A stretch of 64,000 nucleotides of DNA from Microbulbifer hydrolyticus (GTDB taxonomy: Bacteria; Pseudomonadota; Gammaproteobacteria; Pseudomonadales; Cellvibrionaceae), in NCBI RefSeq assembly GCF_009931115.1, contig NZ_CP047491.1:1082001-1146000 (forward strand). The letters run 5' to 3'. Made by a program: the position numbers and the translations under genes. Positions 54,344-63,843 of the stretch are shown here, piece after piece; position 1 is the stretch's first letter; every line of letters begins with the position of its first letter. Under the pieces are notes generated by a model. It was not told the DNA's origin, did no database searches, and saw nothing but the letters and a program-made list of their open reading frames with translations.

Positions 54344-55036
54344 ATGAATGCCGGTGAACAACTTTCTCTGTGGGGCCTGGTTTCCAGCGCCAGTCTGTTG
54401 GTGCAGTTGGTGATGCTGATGCTCCTGCTGGCCTCGGTGATTTCCTGGGTAATGATCATCCAGCGCGGTACTTACCTGTCGCGGGCGCGCAAGTCGCTGA
54501 TCAATTTCGAGCGCCGGTTCTGGTCCGGGTCCGACCTCAACCAGCTTTTCCGGGATGGCAATGCGGCCGCCGAGAAGGGCAAGATCGATGGTGTGGAGTC
54601 CTTGTTCCGTGCCGGCTTTACTGAATTTACCCGCCTGCGCCAGCAGGGCAAGAGCAGCCCGGCGGCGGTAATGGAGGGGACCGAGCGCGCCATGCGCGTG
54701 GCCATGTCCCGGGAGCAGGAGAAGGTGGAGATGAACCTGCCGTTCCTGGCCACCGTGGGTTCCGTCAGCCCCTATATCGGCCTGTTTGGTACCGTTTGGG
54801 GCATCATGAATTCATTCCGCGGCCTTGCCACCATGCACCAGGCCACCATCGCCACGGTTGCGCCAGGTATCTCCGAGGCCCTGGTGGCCACCGCCATGGG
54901 GCTGTTTGCCGCGATTCCCGCGGTGATGGCGTACAACCGCTATTCCGCCAAGGCCGAGTGGCTGCTTTCCAGCTATGAGACCTTCGCCGAGGAGTTTTCC
55001 TCCATTCTTCATCGCAAAGTGCACGCCGCCAGCTAA
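54344..55036 (+). CDS. tolQ: Tol-Pal system protein TolQ
   Basis: Proton-channel subunit of the Tol motor in the inner membrane, 230 residues. Three membrane helices are visible: the N-terminal LVQLVMLMLLLASVISWVMII and the later pair in LPFLATVGSVSPYIGLFGTVWGIMNSF and ATAMGLFAAIPAVMAYNRY, which with TolR forms the proton path. The ATG starts two bases after the ybgC stop. TolR follows after 35 bases. Homologous to ExbB, but the operon context sets TolQ. Confidence 0.96.
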   Translation: MNAGEQLSLWGLVSSASLLVQLVMLMLLLASVISWVMIIQRGTYLSRARKSLINFERRFWSGSDLNQLFRDGNAAAEKGKIDGVESLFRAGFTEFTRLRQQGKSSPAAVMEGTERAMRVAMSREQEKVEMNLPFLATVGSVSPYIGLFGTVWGIMNSFRGLATMHQATIATVAPGISEALVATAMGLFAAIPAVMAYNRYSAKAEWLLSSYETFAEEFSSILHRKVHAAS

Positions 55037-55054
55037 GGCGCCGAGAGCGAAACC

Positions 55055-55075
55055 ATGCCAAGAGCGAAACTATGA
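55055..55075 (+). promoter_or_regulatory. Six-codon leader frame overlapping the tolR start
   Basis: ATG CCA AGA GCG AAA CTA TGA ends in the ATGA of tolR (four-base overlap). The stretch AGAGCGAAAC(C/T)ATG occurs twice (55044-55057 and 55061-55074), as if the tolR start had been duplicated. Ribosomes ending the mini frame could restart at tolR; this is an inference. Confidence 0.4.
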
Positions 55076-55503
55076 GCAACTTTCGCAAAGCGCCCAAGCG
55101 CAAACTGGTCTCCGAGATCAATGTGGTGCCCTACATCGACGTGATGCTGGTGCTGTTGATCGTGTTTATGGTGACCGCACCGCTGCTGATGCAAGGGGTC
55201 AAGGTAGACCTTCCTGACGCACCCTCGGCGCCGATCGATGACACCGATGACGAACCCCTGATCGTGTCCGTACGTGCCGACGGCACCTATTACCTGAATC
55301 TCGGTGACGATGAGAAGGTCGCCAAGCCGCTGAAGGAGATCAAGGAAACCGTCGCCAAGGTGCTGCGGCAGAAGCCGAAAACCCCGGTTCTGGTGTGGGG
55401 GGATACGGATGCCAAGTATGGCCTGATCGTCGGCGTCATGACCCATCTGCAGCAGGCCGGGGCTCCCAGCGTTGGGCTGGTTACCGAGCCTCCGTCAGAG
55501 TGA
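55072..55503 (+). CDS. tolR: Tol-Pal system protein TolR
   Basis: Inner-membrane partner of TolQ, 143 residues. A short cytoplasmic tail (KAPKRKLVSEINVVPYID) precedes one membrane helix carrying the essential Asp in YIDVMLVLLIVFMVTAPLLM, the proton-carrying residue, followed by the periplasmic ExbD/TolR domain (KTPVLVWGDTDAKYGLIVGVMTHLQQAG). ATG 55072 overlaps a tiny leader frame. tolA follows after 20 bases. Confidence 0.96.
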   Translation: MSNFRKAPKRKLVSEINVVPYIDVMLVLLIVFMVTAPLLMQGVKVDLPDAPSAPIDDTDDEPLIVSVRADGTYYLNLGDDEKVAKPLKEIKETVAKVLRQKPKTPVLVWGDTDAKYGLIVGVMTHLQQAGAPSVGLVTEPPSE

Positions 55504-55523
55504 TTCGGGGCAAGAAGCAAGAT

Positions 55524-56300
55524 ATGAAAGGCTCCTACGGCCCGGCTATCGTAATCAGTGTGGCATTGCACGCGCTTTTGATCGCGGTGCTTACCTTCGG
55601 ATGGGAGGCTAAGCAGAGCCACGAGATCAAGCCAATGCCGAAATTCGTGCAGGCCAAGCTGGTTACGATGGAATCAAAATCCAACAAACCCAAAGCGCCA
55701 CCGAAAGTCGACCTGCGCGAGAAGCGGCGCCAGCAGGAACTGGAGCGTCAGCGCCAGGCAGAGGCTGAGAAGAAGCGCAGGGCTGCGGCTGAACGCAAAA
55801 AGAAAGAAGAGGCGGATAAGAAGCGCAAGGCGGAGCAGGCCAAGAAGAAACGCGAGGCCGAAGAAAAAGCGCGCAAGGAAAAAGCGCGCAAGGAAAAAGA
55901 GCGCAAGGAAAAGCTGGCCCAGGAGCGCAAAAGTGCTTTTGAAGAAGCGCTTGAAGATGAAGAAGAACTGCAGGATGCCAGTGATGATGCGGTTGCGGTC
56001 ATGTCAGTCGCCCAGGCGATCCAGCAGCGCATTGAGGCGGTGTGGAGCCGCCCACCCAGTGCCCGCAATGGCATGGTTGTGGAGGTCCAGATCAACTTTG
56101 TGCCCACCGGAAGGGTAGTGGCCGCTACCATCACCAAGGGCAGTGGCAACGCTGCCGTGGATAGATCGGTGCTCACTGCGGTCAAGAAAGTAGAAGTATT
56201 TCCGGAAGTGGCCGATGTGGCCCGTGAAGAACCGTCGCTGTTTGAGCGTCAGATACGAACCACCAAACTGATATTCAGAGTCGAAGGTCTGCGCCAATGA
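55524..56300 (+). CDS. tolA: Tol-Pal system protein TolA
   Basis: Links the inner-membrane motor to Pal, 258 residues from ATG 55524. A membrane helix (about residues 6-26, [20 protein letters not shown], with the SxxxH contact face for TolQ) leads to a long Lys/Glu/Arg/Ala helix (about 55-165) that spans the periplasm, then a TonB-like C-terminal domain ([58 protein letters not shown]). The upstream start at 55395 overlaps tolR out of frame and is rejected. The stop overlaps tolB by four bases. Confidence 0.95.
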   Translation: MKGSYGPAIVISVALHALLIAVLTFGWEAKQSHEIKPMPKFVQAKLVTMESKSNKPKAPPKVDLREKRRQQELERQRQAEAEKKRRAAAERKKKEEADKKRKAEQAKKKREAEEKARKEKARKEKERKEKLAQERKSAFEEALEDEEELQDASDDAVAVMSVAQAIQQRIEAVWSRPPSARNGMVVEVQINFVPTGRVVAATITKGSGNAAVDRSVLTAVKKVEVFPEVADVAREEPSLFERQIRTTKLIFRVEGLRQ

Positions 56301-57595
56301 TGAAAAAAACAGTCTCACTACTTTTCGCCACCCTGGTCAGCTGTGTACTGGCCGTGTCCGCCCAGGCACAGCTCGTGGTGGAGATTACCCAGGGAAACCA
56401 GGACCCGACGCCCATCGCGATTGTCCCATTTGACTGGTCCGGCAGCGGCGTGCTCCCGGAAGACGTGTCCGCTATTGTCTCCGCCGATTTGCGCCGCAGC
56501 GGCCTGTTCGCGCCGGTGCCACGGGAAGACATGCTGTCTTTTCCCAAGACTCCGGAGCAGGTCAGCTTTCGCGACTGGCGCATGCTGGGAACAGAGTATG
56601 TGGTCACCGGCCGCATGCAGCCCCAGGCCGGCGGCTACCTGCTGAGTTTTGACCTGGTGAATATCTTTGGTCAGAGCAAAATGTTTACCAAGCAGGTCAC
56701 CGGGGGTGCCCAGCAGCTGCGGGATATTGCTCACCGCGCGGCAGACGAGATTTTCGAAGCCATTACCGGTATTCGCGGCGCCTTCGGTACCCAGATGGTT
56801 TATGTACAGGAGACCCGGCGTGGGGGGCAGCCCAGCTATGCGCTGATGTTGTCAGATGTCGATGGTGCCCGCGCCCGGCAGATCCGCCGCTTCAGTGCGC
56901 CGGTGATGTCGCCGAGCTGGTCGCCGAACGGTCAGGAAGTGGCTTATGTGTCTTTCGAGACAGGCCGCCCGGCGATCTTTCGCGAGAACCTGCGCTCCGG
57001 TGCGCGCCAGCAGCTTACCAACTTCAAGGGCCTGAACAGCTCGCCGACCTGGTCGCCGGATGGCAGCAAGCTGGCCATGGTGCTGTCAAAAGATGGCAAT
57101 CCTGAGATCTATGTCCTTGACCTGTCTACTGGCCGGTTCACCCGGATGACCCGCCACTTCTCGATTGATACCGAGCCGAACTGGATGCCAGACGGGAAAT
57201 CGCTGGTTTTCACTTCTGATAGGGGAGGCAAGCCACAAATTTACCAATTGACTCTTGCCACGGGTCAAGTAGACCGCTTAACCTTCGACGGCGACTACAA
57301 CGCGCGTCCGCGGGTTTCTCCCGATGGCAAAACGCTGGTTATGGTCCACCGTAGCAGGGGGGTGTTTACCATCGCTACGATGGATATTGTATCCGGTCAA
57401 ATGCGGGTCCTTACGGAGACGCGCCTGGACGAATCCCCGAGTATTGCGCCTAATGGCGCGATGCTGATGTACGCCACCAAGCGGGGGAGCAAGGGTATTC
57501 TGGCTGCGGTGTCGCTGGATGCCGGAGTGAAATACAGCCTGCCTTCGCAGCAGGGTAATGTCCGCGAGCCGGCGTGGTCGCCTTACTTTGATTGA
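56297..57595 (+). CDS. tolB: Tol-Pal system beta-propeller protein TolB
   Basis: Periplasmic partner of Pal and TolA, 432 residues. Signal peptide [24 protein letters not shown], then an N-terminal domain ([32 protein letters not shown]) and a six-bladed propeller with repeated [15 protein letters not shown] / [15 protein letters not shown] / [16 protein letters not shown] blades. ATG 56297 lies in an ATGA overlap with the tolA stop. A 10-base hairpin lies between tolB and pal. Confidence 0.96.
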   Translation: MMKKTVSLLFATLVSCVLAVSAQAQLVVEITQGNQDPTPIAIVPFDWSGSGVLPEDVSAIVSADLRRSGLFAPVPREDMLSFPKTPEQVSFRDWRMLGTEYVVTGRMQPQAGGYLLSFDLVNIFGQSKMFTKQVTGGAQQLRDIAHRAADEIFEAITGIRGAFGTQMVYVQETRRGGQPSYALMLSDVDGARARQIRRFSAPVMSPSWSPNGQEVAYVSFETGRPAIFRENLRSGARQQLTNFKGLNSSPTWSPDGSKLAMVLSKDGNPEIYVLDLSTGRFTRMTRHFSIDTEPNWMPDGKSLVFTSDRGGKPQIYQLTLATGQVDRLTFDGDYNARPRVSPDGKTLVMVHRSRGVFTIATMDIVSGQMRVLTETRLDESPSIAPNGAMLMYATKRGSKGILAAVSLDAGVKYSLPSQQGNVREPAWSPYFD

Positions 57596-57602
57596 TGCAG
57601 TA

Positions 57603-57633
57603 CTTGCCGCAGGCCTTATGTTTCTGCGGCAAG
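57603..57633 (+). other. Hairpin between tolB and pal
   Basis: CTTGCCGCAG and CTGCGGCAAG form a perfect ten-base stem with an 11-base loop, 8 bases after the tolB stop. No T run follows, so it may separate mRNA stability of the tol and pal parts, where much more Pal is needed than Tol proteins. Confidence 0.55.
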
Positions 57634-57733
57634 TGTGAGATCGAACAAATAAGAAGAAGTAAAACCGAAGTAAAATCTTGGGTTTGAATGATGTCTTACA
57701 GGATTTTTCGATAACACTAAAGCGGAGTTGTTT

Positions 57734-58213
57734 ATGTTCAAATCAGTAAAAACCGGCCTCGGCCTGGCTTGCGTACTGGCAGTAATGGCCGGTTGTTCCA
57801 GCACCGACACCGACGACAGCGCCAACCAAATGGTTGAGCAAACCCCACCCCCGGTAGTTGAAGAAGCTCCGGCGACCGAAACTGTAGTACCGCTGGACAA
57901 CGTCGTTTACTTCGACTTCGACCAGAGCCTGCTGAAGCCCTCTACCCGTGAGCTGCTGATCAAGCACGCTGACCGTATGCGCGCTTCCACTACCGGCACC
58001 GTGCGTCTGGAAGGCCACGCTGACGAACTGGGCACTCGTGAATACAACCTGGCTCTGGGCGAGCGTCGCGCCAATGCCGTGCGTGATTTCCTGGTGCTTC
58101 AGGGCGTAAACGCTGCCAACCTGGAAGTGATCAGCTACGGTGAAGAACGTCCTGCTCAGGAAGGTTCCAGCGAGAGCGCCCGCGCTATGAACCGTCGAGT
58201 GGTAATCAACTAA
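57734..58213 (+). CDS. pal: Peptidoglycan-associated lipoprotein Pal
   Basis: Outer-membrane lipoprotein that binds peptidoglycan, 159 residues. Signal peptide with lipobox VMAGC, lipidated Cys21 followed by Ser (outer-membrane sorting), a Pro/Glu-rich linker and an OmpA-like domain (VVYFDFDQSLLKPSTRELLIKHADRM and VRLEGHADELGTREYNLALGERRANAVRDFL) with the Asp and Arg that hold diaminopimelate. ATG 57734 is chosen; TTG 57728 is in frame but weak. cpoB follows after 9 bases. Confidence 0.96.
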   Translation: MFKSVKTGLGLACVLAVMAGCSSTDTDDSANQMVEQTPPPVVEEAPATETVVPLDNVVYFDFDQSLLKPSTRELLIKHADRMRASTTGTVRLEGHADELGTREYNLALGERRANAVRDFLVLQGVNAANLEVISYGEERPAQEGSSESARAMNRRVVIN

Positions 58214-58222
58214 TCTGGAAGC

Positions 58223-59062
58223 ATGCAATTGTCTTTTCTGATTAGAAGTATCGCGGTAGCCGCAGCCTTTATGGCTGCGGCTTCGCCCGTATTTTCGCAG
58301 GCCCCGATTGTTGACCTGTCCAGTAGCGGCAACGCCAGTCAGGGCTCTGCAACTCCGCCTCCGCCCAGCTATCCTCAGCTGGCCAGCCGTGCCGATGCTT
58401 CGGCCGGTCGCTTGCAGGGAAATCCGCAGGCCGAGGCCTACTACCAGATGCAGGTTCTGCAGCAGGAAGTGCAGGAATTGCGGGGTGCTGTGGAGGAGTT
58501 GAGGCACGAGGTCAAGCGGTTGCGCCAGCAGCGCACCGAAGATTACATGGACCTCGACCGTCGAATCTCCAAATTGACCGGTGACACACCGGCTAATGGC
58601 GCCCCTGATTCCGGCAATGCCGGTGCCGGAGCCTCTACCTCTTCTCCGCAAGCGCCTGTAAACGGTGCTGGTAGCGGGCCGGAAGCCAGTGAAAACGAGC
58701 GCGATCGTTATCAGGCGAGCTTTGGTCTTGCCCGGAATGGCGATTACGCCGGTGCCAAAAAGGCCTTCAAGAGCCTGCTCGAGGATTATCCCAGCGGCCA
58801 ATATGCGCCAAATGCCAATTACTGGCTGGGCGAGATTGCGCTGGTTCAGGGGAACATTGAGGAGGCCCGGACCTGGTTTGTGGCACTGCTGGATGGGTAT
58901 CCCAATTCGAGCAAGGTATGGGATGGCCGCTACAAGCTCGGCACGGTGTATCACCAGCTGGGAGACAAGGCCAAGGCCAAAGAGTTGCTGGAACAGGTGG
59001 CGGCCAGTGATGCCCGCGCCGCCAGCTTGGCAAAGCAGTATCTGAAGGAAAACTTCCAGTAG
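58223..59062 (+). CDS. cpoB: Cell division coordinator CpoB (YbgF)
   Basis: Periplasmic protein that couples Tol-Pal constriction with PBP1B activity. The 279 residues comprise a signal peptide ending near VFSQA, an N-terminal coiled coil (YYQMQVLQQEVQELRGAVEELRHEVKRLRQQ), a Gly/Ser/Ala linker, and TPR-like repeats (YQASFGLARNGDYAGAKKAFKSLLEDYPSGQYAPNANYWLGEIALVQGNIEEARTWF). Last gene of the tol operon, ended by a strong terminator. Confidence 0.94.
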   Translation: MQLSFLIRSIAVAAAFMAAASPVFSQAPIVDLSSSGNASQGSATPPPPSYPQLASRADASAGRLQGNPQAEAYYQMQVLQQEVQELRGAVEELRHEVKRLRQQRTEDYMDLDRRISKLTGDTPANGAPDSGNAGAGASTSSPQAPVNGAGSGPEASENERDRYQASFGLARNGDYAGAKKAFKSLLEDYPSGQYAPNANYWLGEIALVQGNIEEARTWFVALLDGYPNSSKVWDGRYKLGTVYHQLGDKAKAKELLEQVAASDARAASLAKQYLKENFQ

Positions 59063-59122
59063 CGATCGCCGTGGGGCTTTCCTGAATGCTGGTTTTGTGA
59101 TCAAAAAAACTCTATGATCCCG

Positions 59123-59155
59123 CGCCCGGGAGGCATTAGCCTCCCGGGCGTTTTT
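59123..59155 (+). terminator. Strong intrinsic terminator of the tol-pal operon
   Basis: CGCCCGGGAGG and CCTCCCGGGCG form a perfect 11-base stem around CATTAG, followed by TTTTT. It ends the ybgC-tolQRAB-pal-cpoB transcript. Confidence 0.95.
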
Positions 59156-59213
59156 ATTTGTGGCGCACGGTTATCAAATAGCTGGTGGGCCTGACAAGGT
59201 GCTACGGCGGACT

Positions 59214-59900
59214 ATGGGCGAAATACACACAGTGCAATCCAGTATCGACCTGACCAGTGAGTCGCTCCGTATCAGTGAGCTCTTTTACTCTCTGCAGGGG
59301 GAGGCCCGGGATTCCGGTCTGCCGACGGTATTTGTGCGTCTGACCGGCTGCCCGCTGCGCTGTACCTACTGCGACTCCGAATACGCCTTTTATGGTGGCG
59401 AGCGCATGACGCTGGCGGAAATCTTGCAGAAGGTACAGAGCCATCCAGCCCGCCATGTGTGTGTGACCGGCGGCGAGCCCCTGGCGCAGCCCAATTGCCT
59501 GCCCCTGCTAGAGGCTCTGTGTGACGCCGGTTATCGGGTATCCCTCGAAACCAGTGGCGCCATGCCCGTGGATGCCGTGGATGCGCGCGTGTCACGGGTC
59601 GTCGACCTGAAAACACCGGCATCTGGAGAGCAGTCCCGCAATCGCATGGAGAACATCCCCTTGCTCGGGCGCAATGACCAGGTCAAGTTCGTGATCTGCG
59701 ACCGCGGTGACTACGACTGGGCCAGATTCACCCTGGACCAGTATCAGCTGGCGGACCGGGTAGGGGAGGTACTGTTTTCGCCAAGCTACGAGCAGTTGCC
59801 GGCTCGGCAGCTGGCGGAGTGGATCCTGGAGGATGGTCTGCCGGTACGCATGCAGATGCAATTGCACAAGCTACTGTGGGGCGACGTGCCCGGGGTATGA
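59214..59900 (+). CDS. queE: 7-carboxy-7-deazaguanine synthase QueE
   Basis: Radical SAM enzyme of queuosine synthesis that converts 6-carboxytetrahydropterin to 7-carboxy-7-deazaguanine. From ATG 59214 there are 228 residues. The cluster ligands are C46, C50 and C53 (CPLRCTYC, CxxxCxxC), with VCVTGGEPLAQ as the SAM-binding motif and YSLQGEARDSGLPTVFVRLTGC before it. ATG 59214 is preceded by GGCGG; the upstream start at 59160 follows the terminator too closely. queC follows after 47 bases. Confidence 0.93.
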   Translation: MGEIHTVQSSIDLTSESLRISELFYSLQGEARDSGLPTVFVRLTGCPLRCTYCDSEYAFYGGERMTLAEILQKVQSHPARHVCVTGGEPLAQPNCLPLLEALCDAGYRVSLETSGAMPVDAVDARVSRVVDLKTPASGEQSRNRMENIPLLGRNDQVKFVICDRGDYDWARFTLDQYQLADRVGEVLFSPSYEQLPARQLAEWILEDGLPVRMQMQLHKLLWGDVPGV

Positions 59901-59947
59901 CCGGGCACACCAGTTAATCAGAATTTCGGGTGAAATCGGGGTGAGTT

Positions 59948-60622
59948 ATGAGTGATAAAAAGGCGGTTGTTTTGCTGTCCGGCGGGCTCGATTCAGCTAC
60001 TGTGCTGGCCATGGCGCGTGATGAGGGTTACGAATGCTTCGCCCTGGGATTCGATTACGGCCAGCGCAGCAGTGCAGAACTGATGGCCGCACAGCGCGTG
60101 GCGGCAGACCTGGATGCCCGTGAGCACAAGGTGGTGAAGCTTGACCTCCGGGTCATCGGTGGCTCGGCGCTGACCGATGACAGTATCGATGTGCCCGAGG
60201 AAGAGACTTCCGGTATCCCGGTGACCTATGTTCCGGCACGCAATACCGTTTTCCTGTCCATCGCCCTCGGTTGGGCCGAGGTGCTGGGCGCACAGGATAT
60301 TTTTGTGGGCGTAAACGCGGTTGACTACTCTGGATACCCGGATTGTCGTCCCGAGTACATCGAAGCCTTCGAAGACATGGCCAATCTGGCCACCCGCGCC
60401 GGTGTCGAAGGCAAAAAGCTGAATATTCGCGCGCCGCTGATGAAAATGAGCAAGTCCGACATCGTCAAGCGCGGTACCGAGCTGGGAGTGGATTACAGCC
60501 TGACAGTCAGTTGTTATCAGGCCCAGGCCGATGGCGCAGCCTGCGGTCGTTGTGACAGTTGCCGCCTGCGTGCGGCGGGGTTTGCGGAGGCCGGACTGGC
60601 GGATCCGACGGTCTACGCCTGA
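59948..60622 (+). CDS. queC: 7-cyano-7-deazaguanine synthase QueC
   Basis: Converts the QueE product to preQ0 with ATP and ammonia. The 224 residues start with the PP-loop [14 protein letters not shown], contain [15 protein letters not shown] and [17 protein letters not shown], and end in the zinc site [25 protein letters not shown] with four cysteines. queE and queC are on the same strand and probably one unit. Two tRNA-Lys genes follow. Confidence 0.96.
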   Translation: MSDKKAVVLLSGGLDSATVLAMARDEGYECFALGFDYGQRSSAELMAAQRVAADLDAREHKVVKLDLRVIGGSALTDDSIDVPEEETSGIPVTYVPARNTVFLSIALGWAEVLGAQDIFVGVNAVDYSGYPDCRPEYIEAFEDMANLATRAGVEGKKLNIRAPLMKMSKSDIVKRGTELGVDYSLTVSCYQAQADGAACGRCDSCRLRAAGFAEAGLADPTVYA

Positions 60623-60692
60623 CGGGTTTGCAATTTTCCGCTGAGGGCTCCTAAACCCTTATATTTGCTGGTAATTTTTTTGTAATCGGGTC

Positions 60693-60720
60693 TTGTGTTT
60701 TCGAATTAGATCCGTAAGAT
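60693..60720 (+). promoter_or_regulatory. Predicted promoter of the tRNA-Lys genes
   Basis: TTGTGT (60693-60698) and TAAGAT (60715-60720) are 16 bases apart and lie 27 bases before the first tRNA. Sequence from 60660 to 60712 is AT-rich, as upstream elements of strong stable-RNA promoters often are. Confidence 0.5.
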
Positions 60721-60747
60721 ACGCAGCTCCTCAGGTTGAGGGGTCAA

Positions 60748-60823
60748 GGGTCGTTAGCTCAGTTGGTAGAGCAGTTGGCTTTTAACCAATTGGTCGCTGG
60801 TTCGAATCCAGCACGACCCACCA
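60748..60823 (+). tRNA. tRNA-Lys (anticodon TTT), first copy
   Basis: A 76-base tRNA with a 7-bp acceptor stem (GGGTCGT/ACGACCC), D stem GCTC/GAGC, anticodon stem GTTGG/CCAAT with loop CTTTTAA (anticodon TTT), T arm GCTGG-TTCGAAT-CCAGC, and encoded CCA at 60821-60823. It is identical to the second copy. Confidence 0.98.
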
Positions 60824-60958
60824 TCTTCCCTCCTGTTGCTGGCGTTCCGAACGTTTCCGTCGAGCCAGTGACCATTAAAAAACTCGCCGCAAGTCGGGTT
60901 ATACAAGCAGTTAGCCAGCGTCACAAAGCGAAAGTAGAGAGACGTCAGGCAATCTTAA

Positions 60959-61034
60959 GGGTCGTTAGCTCAGTTGGTAGAGCAGTTGGCTTTTAACCAA
61001 TTGGTCGCTGGTTCGAATCCAGCACGACCCACCA
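60959..61034 (+). tRNA. tRNA-Lys (anticodon TTT), second copy
   Basis: Identical in all 76 bases to the copy at 60748-60823 and also with encoded CCA. The 135-base spacer has no gene. The pair may be one transcript. In Pseudomonas the tRNA-Lys next to queC is a known island insertion site; here it is unoccupied. Confidence 0.98.
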
Positions 61035-61191
61035 TTTCCTCAAGATTCCTTCAAATCATTGTCTCCAGTTCTTCGGCGTCCAGGCTTCGCGACGTTAACA
61101 TTCCACTATCGAATGGCAGTCGGCTCCGAAAATCGGCGAAATTGTCCCGGATCGGTATAATGCCGCCTTTTCCCGGCAGTATCAGAGAATC

Positions 61192-62268
61192 ATGACAGAC
61201 AGCAGCGAAAAAATTGCCACCAGCCCCGCGCCCAATGCGATCGATGCGCGCGACTTCATCCAGGATCATCTGGCCCATCCGGCGATGCACGAATATACCC
61301 CGGAAGAGCTGGATCTGTGGCGCGAGCGTATCAAGCGACTGCTGAAAGAGCAGAACGCGGTACTGGTTGCGCACTACTATACAGACCCTCTGATTCAGCA
61401 GCTGGCGGAAGAAACCGGTGGCTGTGTTTCCGACTCCCTTGAAATGGCGCGTTTCGGCGCTGAGCATCAGGCGGACACCCTGATTGTGGCCGGCGTGAAA
61501 TTTATGGGAGAAACCGCCAAAATCCTGACGCCGAACAAGCGGGTGCTGATGCCGACCCTGGAAGCGACCTGCTCTCTGGACCTGGGCTGCCCGATCGAGG
61601 AGTTTTCCGCGTTTTGTGATCAGCACTCCGACCGCACCGTAGTGGTGTATGCCAATACCTCGGCGGCGGTAAAAGCGCGTGCGGATTGGGTCGTGACCTC
61701 GAGTATCGCGCTTGACGTGGTGGATTACCTGGATTCCCAGGGCGAGAAAATCCTGTGGGCGCCGGACAAACATCTCGGTAGTTATGTGCAGAAGCAGACC
61801 GGTGCCGACGTACTGCTGTGGGATGGTGCCTGCATTGTACATGAGGAATTCAAGGCGAAAGGTGTGGCGGATCTGAAGGCGCTGTACCCGGAAGCGCTGG
61901 TACTCGTGCACCCGGAATCGCCAGCTGCGGTAGTGGAGCTGGCGGACGTTGTGGGCTCCACCTCGCAGATCATCAATGCCGCTAAAACCCGGCCGAACAA
62001 ACAGTTTATCGTGGCGACGGACCAGGGCATTTTTTACAAAATGCAGCAGCAATGTCCGGGCAAGGAACTGATTGTGGCACCCACTGCCGGTTCCGGAGCT
62101 ACCTGTCGTAGCTGCGCAAACTGCCCGTGGATGGCGATGAATTCGCTGGAAAACCTGTGCGGTGTTCTGGAGCGCGGTGACAATGAAATTCTGGTTGATC
62201 CCGAGCTGGGCAAGCGAGCGATGATCCCGCTACAGCGGATGCTGGATTTCCGCAAACCCCTCGACTGA
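61192..62268 (+). CDS. nadA: Quinolinate synthase NadA
   Basis: 4Fe-4S enzyme that condenses iminoaspartate with dihydroxyacetone phosphate to quinolinate in NAD synthesis. The 358 residues include [90 protein letters not shown], and the C-terminal cluster cysteine region [17 protein letters not shown] candidate -10 TATAAT lies at 61156-61161. Ended by an intrinsic terminator shared with convergent bepA. Confidence 0.97.
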   Translation: MTDSSEKIATSPAPNAIDARDFIQDHLAHPAMHEYTPEELDLWRERIKRLLKEQNAVLVAHYYTDPLIQQLAEETGGCVSDSLEMARFGAEHQADTLIVAGVKFMGETAKILTPNKRVLMPTLEATCSLDLGCPIEEFSAFCDQHSDRTVVVYANTSAAVKARADWVVTSSIALDVVDYLDSQGEKILWAPDKHLGSYVQKQTGADVLLWDGACIVHEEFKAKGVADLKALYPEALVLVHPESPAAVVELADVVGSTSQIINAAKTRPNKQFIVATDQGIFYKMQQQCPGKELIVAPTAGSGATCRSCANCPWMAMNSLENLCGVLERGDNEILVDPELGKRAMIPLQRMLDFRKPLD

Positions 62269-62273
62269 ACATA

Positions 62274-62301
62274 AAAAAGAGCGGCTTTGGCCGCTCTTTT
62301 T
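62274..62301. terminator. Bidirectional terminator between nadA and bepA
   Basis: GAGCGGC and GCCGCTC form the stem around TTTG, with an A-rich run before and TTTTT after, so it works for both converging transcripts. Confidence 0.93.
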
Positions 62302-62337
62302 AGTTGTACCGAAGGTTGGGGAGGGTTTGGTGAACGA

Positions 62338-63843
62338 TCAGAGTTCCTTGGCCTTCTCCTGCATCTTGATCACATCTTTCATGCGCTGTTCCAGGATCGC
62401 ATGGGTCTGGTAGTCGTTCTTGGCCAGGCGCACACCGTGGCGCAGGTGCTGCAAGGCCTTGTCGAAAACGCCGTTCAGGATGTAGTACTCCGCCCGTGCC
62501 TCGTGTACACCGACAATATCACCGGCGAGGCCGTGGGTTTCTGCCAGCAGATACCATACCGCCGGATCCTTGCGGCGCACCCGGCTGTGCTTCTTGAGGA
62601 TGCGCTCGGCGGCCAGATAGTTTCCGGCTTTGAAGTGCGCGTTGGCCAGCCCCATGATCAGGGCGTGGTTTTTCGGGCTCTGGCTTACCGCGGCCTGCAG
62701 CCGCTTGGTGGCGCTGTTGTAATCGTGGCGCACCATGTCGATATCGGCGCGGGCGAGAATAAACGCGTCTTTGTCCGGCTCCCTGTCCAGCAGTGGCTGT
62801 AAGGTATCCAGTGCCGTATCCGGCTTGCCCGCGGCGGTCTGCGCCAGAGCGAGGCCATAGCGTGCCGCGTCTTCGTTGTCATTGATGCCGCGCAGTTCTG
62901 CCTGGAACCGCTTCACCGCCTGCTGGGGGGTGGCCTCCGCGTTTACCCGGATGCGGGCGCGCATCAGGTGGTATTCACGGCTGTCACGCAGGGGGATCTT
63001 GTCCATACGGTTGGCGCGCAGCTTGGCGTCTGCGATCCGCTTTTCCGTCACCGGGTGCGTGAGAAGGAATTCGGGCGGACGGCGGTAGTAACGGGTGGCC
63101 TTGAGCATCTGCTCGAACATCTCACCGGCGGCCTGCGGGTCCAGTCCCGCCTTGGCCAGGGTCTCAATGCCGACCCGGTCCGCCTCCTGCTCGTTCTGGC
63201 GGGAAAAGCGCAACTGGTTGTCCAGTGCCGCGGCCTGGGTAGCGGTCATCGCGGCAATACCGGCATCGCCACCGGCAGTGGCGGCCAGTACCAGGGCGCC
63301 AAGCATGCCAGCCAGCGTGGGGATTGTGCTGTTGCGCTGGGCCTCCAGTGAGCGGGCGTAATGCCGCTGGCTAAGGTGTGCCAGCTCATGGGCGAGCACC
63401 GAGGCAAACTGGTCTTCGTTCTCGGCAAACAGGAACAGGCCGGTGTGTACACCGACAACACCGCCAGGTACGGCGAAGGCATTCATGGTGTCATTGTTGA
63501 CCACCACCACGTCGAGGTTCTTGTCTTCCAGTGGGCTGTATTCGGCGAGGGACTTGAGGGAGTTCTCCACATACTGCTGTAACAGGGCATCGCTGGAGGT
63601 GCGTACCTGGCTGCGGAACATGCGCAGCCACATCTCGCCCAGTTCATTTTCCCGTGCCCGGGATACCAGACCGCTACTGGAGTCTCCCAGCTGTGGGAGC
63701 TGGATATGGTGGTCGTCCTGGGCGGTGGCCACCAGGGGGCTGGCCCCCAGTAACAGGCCGGCGGTCACACCGGCGGCACCCCGGCAAAGTCGCTGCCAGC
63801 AACGCTTCCAGGGATGGCTGAATGTTGTAAGGATCTCGGTCAT
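62338..63843 (-). CDS. bepA: Beta-barrel assembly-enhancing protease BepA
   Basis: Periplasmic M48 zinc protease and chaperone that promotes folding of LptD and degrades stalled barrels. From ATG 63843 there are 501 residues: signal peptide (GVTAGLLLGASPLVATA), protease domain with HELAH at 152-156, the third ligand Glu in NEQEADRVGIE, the regulatory His in LTHPVTEKRIADAK, and a TPR domain from about residue 280. In-frame start at 63882 is rejected because it lies before the signal peptide region. nadA is convergent. Confidence 0.93.
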   Translation of the reverse strand: MTEILTTFSHPWKRCWQRLCRGAAGVTAGLLLGASPLVATAQDDHHIQLPQLGDSSSGLVSRARENELGEMWLRMFRSQVRTSSDALLQQYVENSLKSLAEYSPLEDKNLDVVVVNNDTMNAFAVPGGVVGVHTGLFLFAENEDQFASVLAHELAHLSQRHYARSLEAQRNSTIPTLAGMLGALVLAATAGGDAGIAAMTATQAAALDNQLRFSRQNEQEADRVGIETLAKAGLDPQAAGEMFEQMLKATRYYRRPPEFLLTHPVTEKRIADAKLRANRMDKIPLRDSREYHLMRARIRVNAEATPQQAVKRFQAELRGINDNEDAARYGLALAQTAAGKPDTALDTLQPLLDREPDKDAFILARADIDMVRHDYNSATKRLQAAVSQSPKNHALIMGLANAHFKAGNYLAAERILKKHSRVRRKDPAVWYLLAETHGLAGDIVGVHEARAEYYILNGVFDKALQHLRHGVRLAKNDYQTHAILEQRMKDVIKMQEKAKEL

